Source: a virus
DNA: 23,824 nt
Direction: 5' to 3' (one strand)
Virus record (IMG/VR): IMGVR_UViG_3300031757_000021
Coordinates: 1-23,824 of that record
Shown in pieces: positions 7,514-14,751 of this stretch. Numbering within the stretch: position 1 is the first letter of the stretch; each line of letters opens with the position of its first letter. The notes beneath the pieces are model-generated. The model had not been told where the DNA came from and ran no database searches. It saw only the letters and a list, made by a program, of their open reading frames with translations. The translations under genes and the position numbers were made by a program.

Positions 7514-9769
7514 TTATTCGCCAGCCAAAAGACTCTTTTGGAACATGATCTGTCCCGAAAGTTCGTTATGAGTTCCTAAAGGGTCTACGGCAGCATCGTT
7601 GAAAAAGTCGTCGAGGTTGTACTGCGTATTTGCATTCGGACTGTAAAATCTTAAAACGCTTCCGTTTCTGGCTATCATTTGGAAACTATTCGTGTCCGTT
7701 AACTTCCCGTTCGTGTATAGAGTTGCTTTCGCTGAAAAGTTAAGGTCCGACGTGCCGAGTAGCATGGGGTTTTGGGGTAATGTGAGATTAGCGGCGCCCG
7801 CAGGCATCGTGCCTTGGAATTTAACGTAAAAATTCACGCAAACTAAAGGGCCGGATACGTACCAATTACCTACTTGCTCGGTGTAAGTAACGCCCGACCC
7901 CGCCCACGCAGGCGTCCACGTTCCTTGATCCCTGTCCCCCTCGATTATGGAATCGGCGACAATAGCGTATTTAACGCCCGTAGCATAGGAGTACACGTTG
8001 TCCGTGAGTAGAAGCTCGTCTAAGGCGCTGGAGGCGTCCAGTCTATAGATGTAGTTAAAACCTTTGAAGGTGTTGTTAGCTACTTCCAACGACGTCGTCT
8101 TCCCCGCTGTAGTCTTGTTTCGCAGACCGTAAAGCGCCGTATCCCCTGAAAAGTTGTTGCCGACGATCTTAATGGGTCCGGTGGTCTTCCTATAAATGTA
8201 AGCATCGACGCCTGTTTCGTTTACCGGGGGCGTCGTCAAAGTGATTTTCGTGTAATCGACAAAACTGGCTATCGTGAAATCCGCATCGTTCGAGGCAGTC
8301 CCGGTAACGGTAATGACTTTCCCGGCGGCGTAAATGGTAGGGTCGAATTCTCCTGCGGCCAACGTTATGGATGAATCCGCAGCGGCGAAGGTCATCTCAC
8401 GATTGTCTATAGACGCATCGTTTCTGTAGTAAACCCCATAACCACCCTTTAAGTTAGTTACGGTATTGCTTTCAATTATAATGTCGTCCGTTAACTTTGC
8501 GTAGTATGTAGTAGTACCGACGACAGTACCCGACCCCATGAAATCACGAAAACCATTAACGACGTTATTGCTCACCACGACATTCGATAAACCCTCTACC
8601 GACGTCCCTAAAGCGATGGCGTGGCTGTAATCTAAAGTGTTCCTAGTGCTTCTTAAATCTTTGAGGATGTTGTTGGAAACTATGCAGTGACTTCTCTGGA
8701 TTCCTAAAGCGGGGCAATCGTAGCTCGTATCCGTAAATTCTACTACGTTGTTAGCTACGAGCGTGTAGTCACTGAATTGATTTGCGTCCTCTATTCCTCG
8801 CCCTTTTACGGTTATGGCGCCGTCATGGCTGTTTCCACCATTCAATACGTAGTTATCGGTTATTCTTGAAAACGCGGACTTCACGTAAATAGCTTCTGCA
8901 TCATCGCCGTGATCGCTCTTTACGTTCTCTATGTGATTACCACTGATCACGGCGGATTCGCCGTAAACTAAAAAAGCGTGGACCTCGTAGCCTGAAGAAT
9001 TTGAAACTAAAACATTCCGGACCGTATTATCGCTTATTTCGACGCTGGAAACTCTGTCGTCGTTAGACCCTATGATGATTGCACTACAAGCGTGTCCGCC
9101 GGTGTTGCCGAGGCTTTTAAAATAACAGTTCGTGACTTTGTATCTACTCTCTAACCCGGCCACGGAATTTGATCTCAAAAGCAAAACCTGTCTTGAGAAA
9201 TTTCTAAACTCGCAGTTATCAATATATACCTCGTTTACCGTGCAAGCTGTGTCGATTTCAACAGCACCTTCTTGCGTACCGTCGGTTTGGAAAATTGCAT
9301 CTTTAATCGAGAGCGTGTCGTATGTCGTGGCCGTGTCATAATAAACGACCTTTCCGGTAGTTAAATCGTAAGAATTAGAGCCATAAGTTCCTCCTTCGAT
9401 TTCAAGCCAGTCGATATTCGATAGAAAGTTAAACGTAGTGCCGGAAAAGTTGATAGTAGCGCCAGCGGCGTACAGGCGTAAGGAAGGGACGCTATCCGAT
9501 ACTCCGTCAATGCCGCTTGATATTTTGTAATCCCCGGCGGGGACTACCACCGGCCTGCCGTCAGCCGCTTTAATAGCCGCTTTAAACGCTGCCGAGCTAT
9601 CCGTGCCTACATCGCCCACGGCCCCATAGTCCAACACGTTGACGGCGTCCGATGCTCTGTCCGCTAAAGACCTTGCCTCACTCCCGCCGGTGGAAATGAT
9701 GGACGGGTTGACCGTGTTTAGTTTTTCGGAAGTTACTAGCTCGCCGGGAGAAAAAGTAGTGTTCGCCAT
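7514..9769 (-). CDS. Tailspike with pectate-lyase-type right-handed beta-helix
   Basis: A 751-residue protein. The first ~40 residues (FSPGELVTSEKLNTVNPSII) look like a particle-binding leader. Next comes VLDYGAVGDVGTDSSAAFKA (about 45-64) followed by VVVPAGDYKI, the hallmark start of the Pectate_lyase_3 superfamily in phage tailspikes. Residues ~100-640 show many short repeats of the form ISxNxVxN, typical of parallel beta-helix coils. An extra beta domain interrupts the helix at about 459-527. The C-terminal ~110 residues (DQGTWTPAW, then a strand-rich region with LTLPQNP) resemble the C-terminal modules of phage fibres. The likely role is binding and cleaving a surface polysaccharide at the tail tip. 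It begins two bases after the nozzle-like gene ends. Substrate and catalytic acids cannot be assigned by eye. Confidence 0.85.
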   Translation of the reverse strand: MANTTFSPGELVTSEKLNTVNPSIISTGGSEARSLADRASDAVNVLDYGAVGDVGTDSSAAFKAAIKAADGRPVVVPAGDYKISSGIDGVSDSVPSLRLYAAGATINFSGTTFNFLSNIDWLEIEGGTYGSNSYDLTTGKVVYYDTATTYDTLSIKDAIFQTDGTQEGAVEIDTACTVNEVYIDNCEFRNFSRQVLLLRSNSVAGLESRYKVTNCYFKSLGNTGGHACSAIIIGSNDDRVSSVEISDNTVRNVLVSNSSGYEVHAFLVYGESAVISGNHIENVKSDHGDDAEAIYVKSAFSRITDNYVLNGGNSHDGAITVKGRGIEDANQFSDYTLVANNVVEFTDTSYDCPALGIQRSHCIVSNNILKDLRSTRNTLDYSHAIALGTSVEGLSNVVVSNNVVNGFRDFMGSGTVVGTTTYYAKLTDDIIIESNTVTNLKGGYGVYYRNDASIDNREMTFAAADSSITLAAGEFDPTIYAAGKVITVTGTASNDADFTIASFVDYTKITLTTPPVNETGVDAYIYRKTTGPIKIVGNNFSGDTALYGLRNKTTAGKTTSLEVANNTFKGFNYIYRLDASSALDELLLTDNVYSYATGVKYAIVADSIIEGDRDQGTWTPAWAGSGVTYTEQVGNWYVSGPLVCVNFYVKFQGTMPAGAANLTLPQNPMLLGTSDLNFSAKATLYTNGKLTDTNSFQMIARNGSVLRFYSPNANTQYNLDDFFNDAAVDPLGTHNELSGQIMFQKSLLAGE

Positions 9770-9771
9770 GA

Positions 9772-11415
9772 CTATTCGTATTTCGTGGTTAAATTGTTCG
9801 AGCTATCGGTAAGCTCGGCCCGCATTCCTCGGAGCTGCATCATGCCTGTGCCGGTAAAACGGTACTGGAGTGCCTGCCCGCGAGTTCGCAGGCTGAAACG
9901 AGTTAGAAAGTTTTCGTCGGCAGTTGAGGGGATGCTCGGCGTGAAGGTCGAAGTCGAGTCGGGATCGCGAGCGTAAAGACTGACGGTCAGGCCAACGCTC
10001 GACTCTTTAGTTTCCCCGGCAAATCCGCCTCGCCGGAAGCTTTCCACGTCCAAGTTGTTCCCGCCGTAGTGGCGAGTGTCGAGCGTCCATGCGATCTTTG
10101 CCGCCCCATCCAAAGCCCCCTGCTCTAGAAGAATCAGTTTGCCGTCATTCGTCGCGGCGTAGAGCCGCTCGACAGTTTCGCCGGTTGGCGTGGCCCGGAC
10201 GAAGTCCTTGATTAGGAAAGAATATTCGTCGCGAGACTCCCACGCCTCGATTTCCGAATTGAAAATATAAATCTTTGTGCCTGTTCCATTCTTGAAGGCC
10301 AGATAGTAGCGATTGTCGAAGTAGACGCTTCTGGCGGAGGTCTGGGCCTCCTTCATGTCCTCGGCGAGAATCTGGTTGTTGATTGGTTTGGAAAGAGGTT
10401 CGGATCGTAGGTCGAACTGGGTAAGAACTCCTCGCGTGTTCGAGGCATCCACGCCCACGTCGAAGGCGTACACGCCCTTGTCCGATAGAAAGAATATAGC
10501 CGAACCGATGTTCTGAATCGTATGCCGTGAAACGCAGCCGATATTTCCACTGACCTGAGTTATGGCCGCATTGGGAAGAAGCTCCAAATCCGAAATAGCC
10601 CAAGTGGATCGGCGTTTGAAAACGATGGCGGCGTTTTCCGGCACGGGGGCCATTCCGACTACGTCGTCGCCATCTCCCTTGCCGAAGGTAAATTTGTTCA
10701 GGACGTCGAAGTTCGACGGGTTGGCGAGATCGGAAAATGCTATCTGATCCTTATCCGACTGGACGGCCATCCTGTCGCCTACGACTATTCCATAGTCCGT
10801 TTCCGGAATGCCGGGATCGACGACGAAATCTCGAACGTCGTTTACTTCGTTGCCGTCCCAGACTTGGGCCGGGCCGCCGAGGTAAAAGGCCGTCAGGGAA
10901 ACGGGGAGGAAGTTTCCGAGGCCTTTGAATACGATTTCCGAGTTATTGAACTGAAGGCCGTCATTACTGCCCGGGAAAGAGCCGAGCGAGACGAAAGCGT
11001 TTGCCTCTTGGACGAGCAAATCCCCGGATTCGGTCAGGAGGCTATACCGAGTTAAATCCGGACTCGTACCGCCTTCCAGTAGGATTAAATTTTGGTCGAA
11101 GCGGACGGTCGAAGTGGCGGACCCGTCCCATAGTTCCATCGATTTTACCTTGAAAAGAGCGACATTGTTAGATCGGTCCGAGCCTATGCCGCCGAAGAAA
11201 TTCGCCGAGTAAGTAGTCGCCCCGAGGCTCACTTTCTGGACGTATCCATAGCGAGTCGTCGCCGTGCCGTCATCCATCCGGACGTTCTTGGCATCCGCCA
11301 CGAATCCGGTCGGAAGTAGGGCCGAGTCCTCGCGGGACATTATGCCACGAACTAAAGCATCGCCGACCTCCCGCATGGGAGAATCCAGTTTTCCTAGTTG
11401 GCGAAACTTTCTCAT
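9772..11415 (-). CDS. Tail nozzle / hub protein (T7 gp12- or P22 gp10-like, beta-propeller type)
   Basis: About 547 residues, almost entirely beta strands. The opening (DALVRGIMSREDSALLPTGF, then AKNVRMDDGTATTRYGY) is typical of podovirus tail hub/stabilisation proteins. Mid-protein signatures also fit: VGDRMAVQSDKDQIAFSDLA, GDDVVGMAPVPENAAIVFKR and the FFLSDKGVYAFD blade motif. Such proteins plug or extend the portal as a hexameric nozzle. Start: an in-frame GTG at 11439 would overlap the preceding fibre gene by 23 bases, with a GGGAG only one base away, too close to serve as its ribosome-binding site. The ATG at 11415 lies one base after that gene's TAG and suits coupled re-initiation, so I prefer it. 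A small inverted repeat, GTTGC-GATT-GCAAC, covers the junction. Confidence 0.75.
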   Translation of the reverse strand: MRKFRQLGKLDSPMREVGDALVRGIMSREDSALLPTGFVADAKNVRMDDGTATTRYGYVQKVSLGATTYSANFFGGIGSDRSNNVALFKVKSMELWDGSATSTVRFDQNLILLEGGTSPDLTRYSLLTESGDLLVQEANAFVSLGSFPGSNDGLQFNNSEIVFKGLGNFLPVSLTAFYLGGPAQVWDGNEVNDVRDFVVDPGIPETDYGIVVGDRMAVQSDKDQIAFSDLANPSNFDVLNKFTFGKGDGDDVVGMAPVPENAAIVFKRRSTWAISDLELLPNAAITQVSGNIGCVSRHTIQNIGSAIFFLSDKGVYAFDVGVDASNTRGVLTQFDLRSEPLSKPINNQILAEDMKEAQTSARSVYFDNRYYLAFKNGTGTKIYIFNSEIEAWESRDEYSFLIKDFVRATPTGETVERLYAATNDGKLILLEQGALDGAAKIAWTLDTRHYGGNNLDVESFRRGGFAGETKESSVGLTVSLYARDPDSTSTFTPSIPSTADENFLTRFSLRTRGQALQYRFTGTGMMQLRGMRAELTDSSNNLTTKYE

Positions 11416-11416
11416 T

Positions 11417-11977
11417 CTACCATGTTGCGATTGCAACACGCTCCCAAGTATTCGTTGCCGTGCAGACGTAAATGTAGCCAGTATCCCATGCGATAGTGCC
11501 GATTGTCCCAGTGGCCGAGGCCTCGGCCGGAGTGCTAGTCGCCAATTTCAAAGAGGTGAGAGTTCCCAGCGAAGTGATCGTGGGCTGGGCGGCGGTAGTT
11601 ACTGTGGCGGCAGTGCCAGTCACGTTGCCAGTCACGTTGCCTGTAAGCGGCCCGCTTAATGCAGTGGCAGTTAAAGTCCCAGTCCCGGCGTTGTAAGCCA
11701 ATCCCGCATCCGTTTTTGCGGCTTGATTCCCCGTGGCAGCCTCGAATAAAGCGACTGAGCAGGACGTGTCAGTAGTGTCGGCGGTGGCCACGGTGTTAGC
11801 GACTGTGGCGGTCGTTGCAGTAGTAGCGTTCCCCGTCAAATCCGACTTCATTAAATTGGCTACGGTAATCTTTTTCGTAGTGGGCGTCCCCGAAACGTCG
11901 ACGAGGGCTAGGACGGAGCCAGTTGCCGGTTTTGCGTCCGCGAATGCCGAAAGGGCTGTGATTTTAGTATTAGCCAT
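11417..11977 (-). CDS. Repeat-rich fibre protein
   Basis: A 186-residue Thr/Ala/Val-rich protein. The start MANTKITALSAFADAKPATG with the following VLALVDVSGTPTTKKIT is a widespread N-terminal module of phage fibre or head-fibre proteins. Low-complexity TGN/TAT repeats occupy residues ~47-70 and 108-130 (GPLTGNVTGNVTGTAATVT). The C-terminal block, GTIAWDTGYIYVCTATNTWE (about 160-179), is a common fibre tip. The residue pattern fits a slender trimeric beta structure; no enzyme motif is present. It starts four bases after the previous fibre gene and ends one base before the preferred nozzle start, so it belongs to the tail/fibre operon. Attachment to tail or head cannot be decided. Confidence 0.7.
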   Translation of the reverse strand: MANTKITALSAFADAKPATGSVLALVDVSGTPTTKKITVANLMKSDLTGNATTATTATVANTVATADTTDTSCSVALFEAATGNQAAKTDAGLAYNAGTGTLTATALSGPLTGNVTGNVTGTAATVTTAAQPTITSLGTLTSLKLATSTPAEASATGTIGTIAWDTGYIYVCTATNTWERVAIATW

Positions 11978-11981
11978 TTTT

Positions 11982-12722
11982 CTACGTAGTTATTGTGCCA
12001 CCGAGAGCCACTATTTTAAAGTTCGAGCCGTCCGAAACTGCCGCCGTAGCCGCCCCGGAATTACCATCGCTCACGAAAATGATTTGTCCGGCAGGCGATG
12101 CCGATGGGGCGGACGAAACTGTGTAGGTTGGTAAAGTCACTATCGTTCCGGATATTGTCCCGCCGGTAATCGCTACGGCGTTCGCGGCCTGAGTGGCGAT
12201 TGTCCCGAGGCCAAGATTCGTTCTGGCAGTCGCCGCTGCCGCTAGGTCGGAAAGGTTGTTGGCGGAGGTAATGAAGCCCGAATCGTTCGCCAAGGTCGAA
12301 ATGTTGTCGCCGGGCTGAGTGGCGGAGTTCGCCAGAGTGCCTTGGGCCGCAGTTGCGAAGTCGCTAGTCGCGGCAGTTGCCGCCGTGCCTAGACCGAGGT
12401 TAGTTCGGGCGGTCGATGCCGCCGCGAGGTCGGAAAGATTGCTGGCCTTCTGGAGCGAGTCGTCGGCTGTCGTCCCTTGGGCGGCAGTGGCAAAGTCGGC
12501 AGTCGAGTCTCTGGATGCGCTGCCCAATCCGAGGGCGGTAATTTCGGCATCCGTAATAGTAGTGGCCTGTGCATCAACTTCGGACTGATTGTAAAGGTCA
12601 GGGAGTCTGGATGCCTTAACGCTTCCCGTGCCGGCAGCATCCTGACCGATTGCCACGGGTTGTCCGCCGTCCGTTTTTACGAACACTCGGCCTTTCCGAA
12701 TTAATGTGGTGGAGATACTCAC
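11982..12722 (-). CDS. Tail-fibre-type protein with internal duplicated repeats
   Basis: A 246-residue Ala/Thr/Ser-rich protein. Two repeat types occur twice each: NLSDLAAASTARTNLGLGT at 95-113 and a one-substitution copy at 156-174, and DFATAAQGT at 76-84 and 121-129. The NLxDLAxxxxARxNLGLG repeat is a familiar phage tail-fibre element. The C-terminus (AGQIIFVSDGNSGAATAAVSDG) is a common tip module. The start codon is GTG at 12722, inside a GTGA overlap with the stop of the holin-like gene, so translation is probably coupled. Strong repetition at DNA level could allow recombination within the gene. It likely works with the neighbouring fibre protein in adsorption. Confidence 0.7.
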   Translation of the reverse strand: MSISTTLIRKGRVFVKTDGGQPVAIGQDAAGTGSVKASRLPDLYNQSEVDAQATTITDAEITALGLGSASRDSTADFATAAQGTTADDSLQKASNLSDLAAASTARTNLGLGTAATAATSDFATAAQGTLANSATQPGDNISTLANDSGFITSANNLSDLAAAATARTNLGLGTIATQAANAVAITGGTISGTIVTLPTYTVSSAPSASPAGQIIFVSDGNSGAATAAVSDGSNFKIVALGGTITT

Positions 12723-12874
12723 TTTTTAAGCACTTGAAAAATCCGAATACACATGAAGACTATCGTGCAGCAGGCTGCCAGCAGGCTTGCCAGATGACTC
12801 CACTGGGCGAGGCCCGTGGCAGTTAAGAGGCCGCCGATGCCGCCCCATATCGTGCGGTCCGCTAGAACTTCCAT
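12719..12874 (-). CDS. Small holin-like membrane protein
   Basis: The preferred product has 51 residues from the ATG at 12874, which is preceded by GAGG ten bases upstream. An earlier ATG at 12901 gives 60 residues but lacks a good ribosome-binding site. The sequence shows two hydrophobic stretches, IWGGIGGLLTATGLA (about 9-23) and LASLLAACCTIVFMCIRIF (about 28-46), then a basic end QVLKK. Small size, two membrane segments and a positive C-terminus fit small class II-type holins that open the inner membrane for lysis. It overlaps the preceding 48-aa membrane gene and ends in a GTGA overlap with the fibre gene. No endolysin is visible in the window, so the lysis role rests on context and topology. 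Confidence 0.6.
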   Translation of the reverse strand: MEVLADRTIWGGIGGLLTATGLAQWSHLASLLAACCTIVFMCIRIFQVLKK

Positions 12875-13008
12875 GTTTTGACTGCCTCGACGTTCGAGCA
12901 TCCGCTAAATAGTTCGATGATAGCTATCGCCACTATGATAAGAGCGAAGCCGGTTAGTATTTTGCCCCGCTTGGACAGGCCATTAAAAATTTCAAGTAGC
13001 TTTATCAT
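12862..13008 (-). CDS. 48-aa single-span membrane protein in the lysis cluster
   Basis: A short ORF from the ATG at 13008 to a TAG at 12862-12864. The product begins MIKLLEIFNGLSKRGK, continues with a long hydrophobic helix ILTGFALIIVAIAIIELF (about 17-34) and ends SGCSNVEAVKTWKF. A basic N-terminus followed by one membrane span suggests N-in topology. The SGC after the helix faintly resembles a lipobox, but Phe at -3 and the long preceding helix make lipidation doubtful. Its start lies inside the last codons of the u-spanin-like gene (17-base overlap) and its end covers the start of the holin-like gene (13-base overlap), so all three are in different frames and probably coupled. It could be a second holin, an antiholin or another lysis accessory. 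Confidence 0.6.
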   Translation of the reverse strand: MIKLLEIFNGLSKRGKILTGFALIIVAIAIIELFSGCSNVEAVKTWKF

Positions 13009-13414
13009 GTTTGTCACAAATTTTCTTTATTTTTTTCGAGTTCGACCGGGTAATGAAAAGAGGTATTGTCAGGAATCCGAGGACTACGAATGCCGCCACT
13101 TTCAGGGCCGTCCAGATCGTGTCCGTAGCCTTCTCGATGGTACTCTGCTGGCCCTTCATCTGGGCCGAGACAATTGCTGAAACGTCGCCACGGCTTAGAG
13201 CATCCACGGTACTGACTAAATCCTTGTTCGTCTCGACAAGGGCGGCTCCCTTGCCTACGGACCAGCCGAGAAGTGCGCCGCCCCCGGCGGCCACCGGGCC
13301 GCCCACCGACCCTGCGGCCCCGCCGACAGTCGCGCCGAGTGGGGCGTAAAAGCCAGTTCGAGAGCATCCGGACAAAGTGAGCATGGCTAAAGTCATTGTG
13401 GCAAGGAGCCTCAT
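12992..13414 (-). CDS. Lipoprotein with C-terminal membrane helix, unimolecular spanin-like
   Basis: A 140-residue protein. Residues 1-17 form a lipoprotein signal peptide: a basic start, a hydrophobic core, then LSGC with Cys17 as the predicted lipidated residue. A glycine-zipper-like stretch (about 27-58, GATVGGAAGSVGG and similar) is followed by a probable helix (60-97). A transmembrane helix at about 98-122 (WTALKVAAFVVLGFLTIPLF) precedes a short basic tail (SKKIKKICDKHDK). Outer-membrane lipid anchor at one end and inner-membrane helix at the other is the architecture of u-spanins such as phage T1 gp11, which fuse the two membranes at lysis, and the length is similar. It overlaps the upstream gene as ATGA and the 48-aa membrane gene downstream. 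A lipidated virion protein is the alternative. Confidence 0.6.
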   Translation of the reverse strand: MRLLATMTLAMLTLSGCSRTGFYAPLGATVGGAAGSVGGPVAAGGGALLGWSVGKGAALVETNKDLVSTVDALSRGDVSAIVSAQMKGQQSTIEKATDTIWTALKVAAFVVLGFLTIPLFITRSNSKKIKKICDKHDKAT

Positions 13415-13671
13415 TCGGGCGGTTCTATGGGATTCCAGTCGGGGTCAAGTTCTACTAGTTCGGAGGAGGGGAATTGGTCATCGCACTTCCATTTGCCTTG
13501 GGTCATCACGGGCATTATATACTTTCCGAAATCAGCATTTTCAGAGTTCTCCACCTCGCTGATTTTAGCGTAGTGCAAAGTTCCATTGCCGTCCGGTATG
13601 CCTAAGTGCGACTCCAGTGAATTATTGCGGGATGCCCATCCGGAGCGTGATGAATATAGTCGGTATTTCAT
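13411..13671 (-). CDS. Uncharacterised 86-aa protein between lectin-fold and lysis genes
   Basis: A soluble 86-residue protein, acidic towards its C-terminus and rich in Trp, Tyr and Asn, with no signal peptide or membrane helix. It starts MKYRLYSSRSGWASRNNSLE and ends with the Pro/Trp-rich tail LDPDWNPIEPPE; the middle contains YIMPVMTQGKWKCDD. Similar small proteins with a final WxP element are often found next to phage fibre or adhesin genes, where an assembly or chaperone role is plausible but not shown. Its ATG overlaps the stop of the lectin-fold gene (TAATG) and its TGA overlaps the start of the spanin-like gene (ATGA), so it is translationally linked on both sides. I do not recognise a family. 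Confidence 0.55.
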   Translation of the reverse strand: MKYRLYSSRSGWASRNNSLESHLGIPDGNGTLHYAKISEVENSENADFGKYIMPVMTQGKWKCDDQFPSSELVELDPDWNPIEPPE

Positions 13672-14492
13672 TATGAAAATGCCGTTGAGGACGGAAGTCC
13701 CGCATATTTATTATTTAAGTAGGTACGAATTACGTTTAAATTTGCGGCGGATAGCTGACTATTAAAGAACAGCACTTCGTAAATCCGGCCGTTGTGGTAG
13801 TAGCCGTTATTGCCCAAAGTGCCGAAGAGTCCAGACAAAGTGTAGCCATACGAGAGCGTCTTGTACGAGTTGTTGCCTTGGAGAAAATACTCTACGTCAT
13901 TGCTGGTGTCCTTCGTTAAAACAAACTGCTGAAGGGAGTTAAAGTGTGGGCCGTATCCGGCTGTAGAAACACTTCCGCTGCCGGCCAGAAAATACGTAGT
14001 GCCGTTGGAATAGTTGAGGGGTAAATAATAAGAATTAATCATCGCTTGCTTCCCGACTGGAGCAAACATTGTCGTGCCGTCTTTGTAGGCAACTGTAATT
14101 AGCGTAAAAGCTTCACCTCCAGTCAAACCGGGTGGGTTATTCACGAATAAATAATCATTAGTGCCGTCAAAATCTAGGTAGGTGTCTTGAAAAACCGGTT
14201 GCTGAGAGGCTGTCCCTTGCACGGCATCGTAGTCCGTGCTTTGCCCAGACCGATTTCCCCAAGTCGCGACTGCCGTCCCGGCAGACGGGTTGTTGGCGGC
14301 GGCAGCGCCATCCAAAATACTAGCGTCAAAATGGTAGATGGGCTGGACTGAGCATTCGTAATTACTCGTCGTCCATAGCCCATTCGGGTATGCCAATTCA
14401 TCCGTTAACGCCACGCCGCCGCCTGCGCCACTCGACGTGGCCATTGCTCCCCCGCCGAGGCCGAGGCCTTGAGCTATTCCGGAGATTGGCAT
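13671..14492 (-). CDS. LamG/concanavalin-A-like lectin-fold virion protein
   Basis: A 273-residue protein. A Gly-rich leader (GIAQGLGLGGGAMATSSGAGG) precedes a jelly-roll type domain at about 50-270: YHFDASILDG (a common start of LamG-like phage domains), YLDFDGTNDYLFVNN, FTLITVAYKDG, and NGRIYEVLFFNSQLSAANLN near the end. The DFDGxNDY and GRIYEVLxF motifs are the classical edges of Laminin_G_3/concanavalin-A-like domains. The likely role is binding glycans on the host surface or decorating the virion. It follows the 84-aa beta protein by one base and overlaps the 86-aa gene by one base. Ligand and virion position cannot be deduced. Confidence 0.75.
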   Translation of the reverse strand: MPISGIAQGLGLGGGAMATSSGAGGGVALTDELAYPNGLWTTSNYECSVQPIYHFDASILDGAAAANNPSAGTAVATWGNRSGQSTDYDAVQGTASQQPVFQDTYLDFDGTNDYLFVNNPPGLTGGEAFTLITVAYKDGTTMFAPVGKQAMINSYYLPLNYSNGTTYFLAGSGSVSTAGYGPHFNSLQQFVLTKDTSNDVEYFLQGNNSYKTLSYGYTLSGLFGTLGNNGYYHNGRIYEVLFFNSQLSAANLNVIRTYLNNKYAGLPSSTAFS

Positions 14493-14493
14493 A

Positions 14494-14748
14494 CTAAGCC
14501 TTGTATGCGATTACGCTTCCGGAAGTCAGGGTAATCGAAGAATATCGGCCATAAATTACCGTGCCGGCGGCGAAGCTCGTTGCGTCCGCTATGAAATTCG
14601 TCTCATTTTCCATATTGCCGGTCAGGTCTGCGAAGACAGTTGCCGCCGTACATTGGATTGCGAAGAAATCCCCGGCATGTGCCGCCGTGTCTTTAATGTA
14701 AAGCGAACCGCCGCCGCCACTTAGATTATATACTGATACTTGTCCCAT
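14494..14748 (-). CDS. Small beta-rich virion protein (decoration or fibre-like)
   Basis: An 84-residue protein rich in Gly, Ala, Thr and Ser, made of short strands with a single acidic loop (GNMENETNF) and the C-terminal pattern GTVIYGRYSSITLTSGSVIAY. The conserved-looking form, a strand VSVYNLSGGGG at the start and GxxxYGRxxxIxLxSGxVIAY at the end, is common in small phage structural proteins encoded beside capsid or adhesin genes. No signal peptide or enzyme motif is present. It starts three bases after the adaptor stop and ends one base before the lectin-fold gene, suggesting that it anchors or accompanies that protein. Function is inferred from size, composition and position only. Confidence 0.55.
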   Translation of the reverse strand: MGQVSVYNLSGGGGSLYIKDTAAHAGDFFAIQCTAATVFADLTGNMENETNFIADATSFAAGTVIYGRYSSITLTSGSVIAYKA

Positions 14749-14751
14749 GAG

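Noticed and set aside
10145-10603. 152-aa minus-strand ORF inside the nozzle-like gene
   Set aside because: Alternative frame of a well-supported structural gene, Arg/Ser-rich, no start signal.
11424-11437. Inverted repeat GTTGC-GATT-GCAAC at the fibre/nozzle junction, considered as a terminator
   Set aside because: The five-pair stem is short and no T-run follows; it may only affect the start of the nozzle gene.
11417-12722. Repetitive fibre DNA, considered as a CRISPR-like or tandem-repeat array
   Set aside because: The repeats are in-frame codons of Ala/Thr-rich fibre proteins with unequal spacing and no spacers.
13014-13367. 117-aa minus-strand ORF nested in the spanin-like gene, considered as an Rz1-style embedded partner
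   Set aside because: Extremely Arg/Gly-rich, no signal peptide or lipobox near its start; the outer frame already holds both anchor elements.
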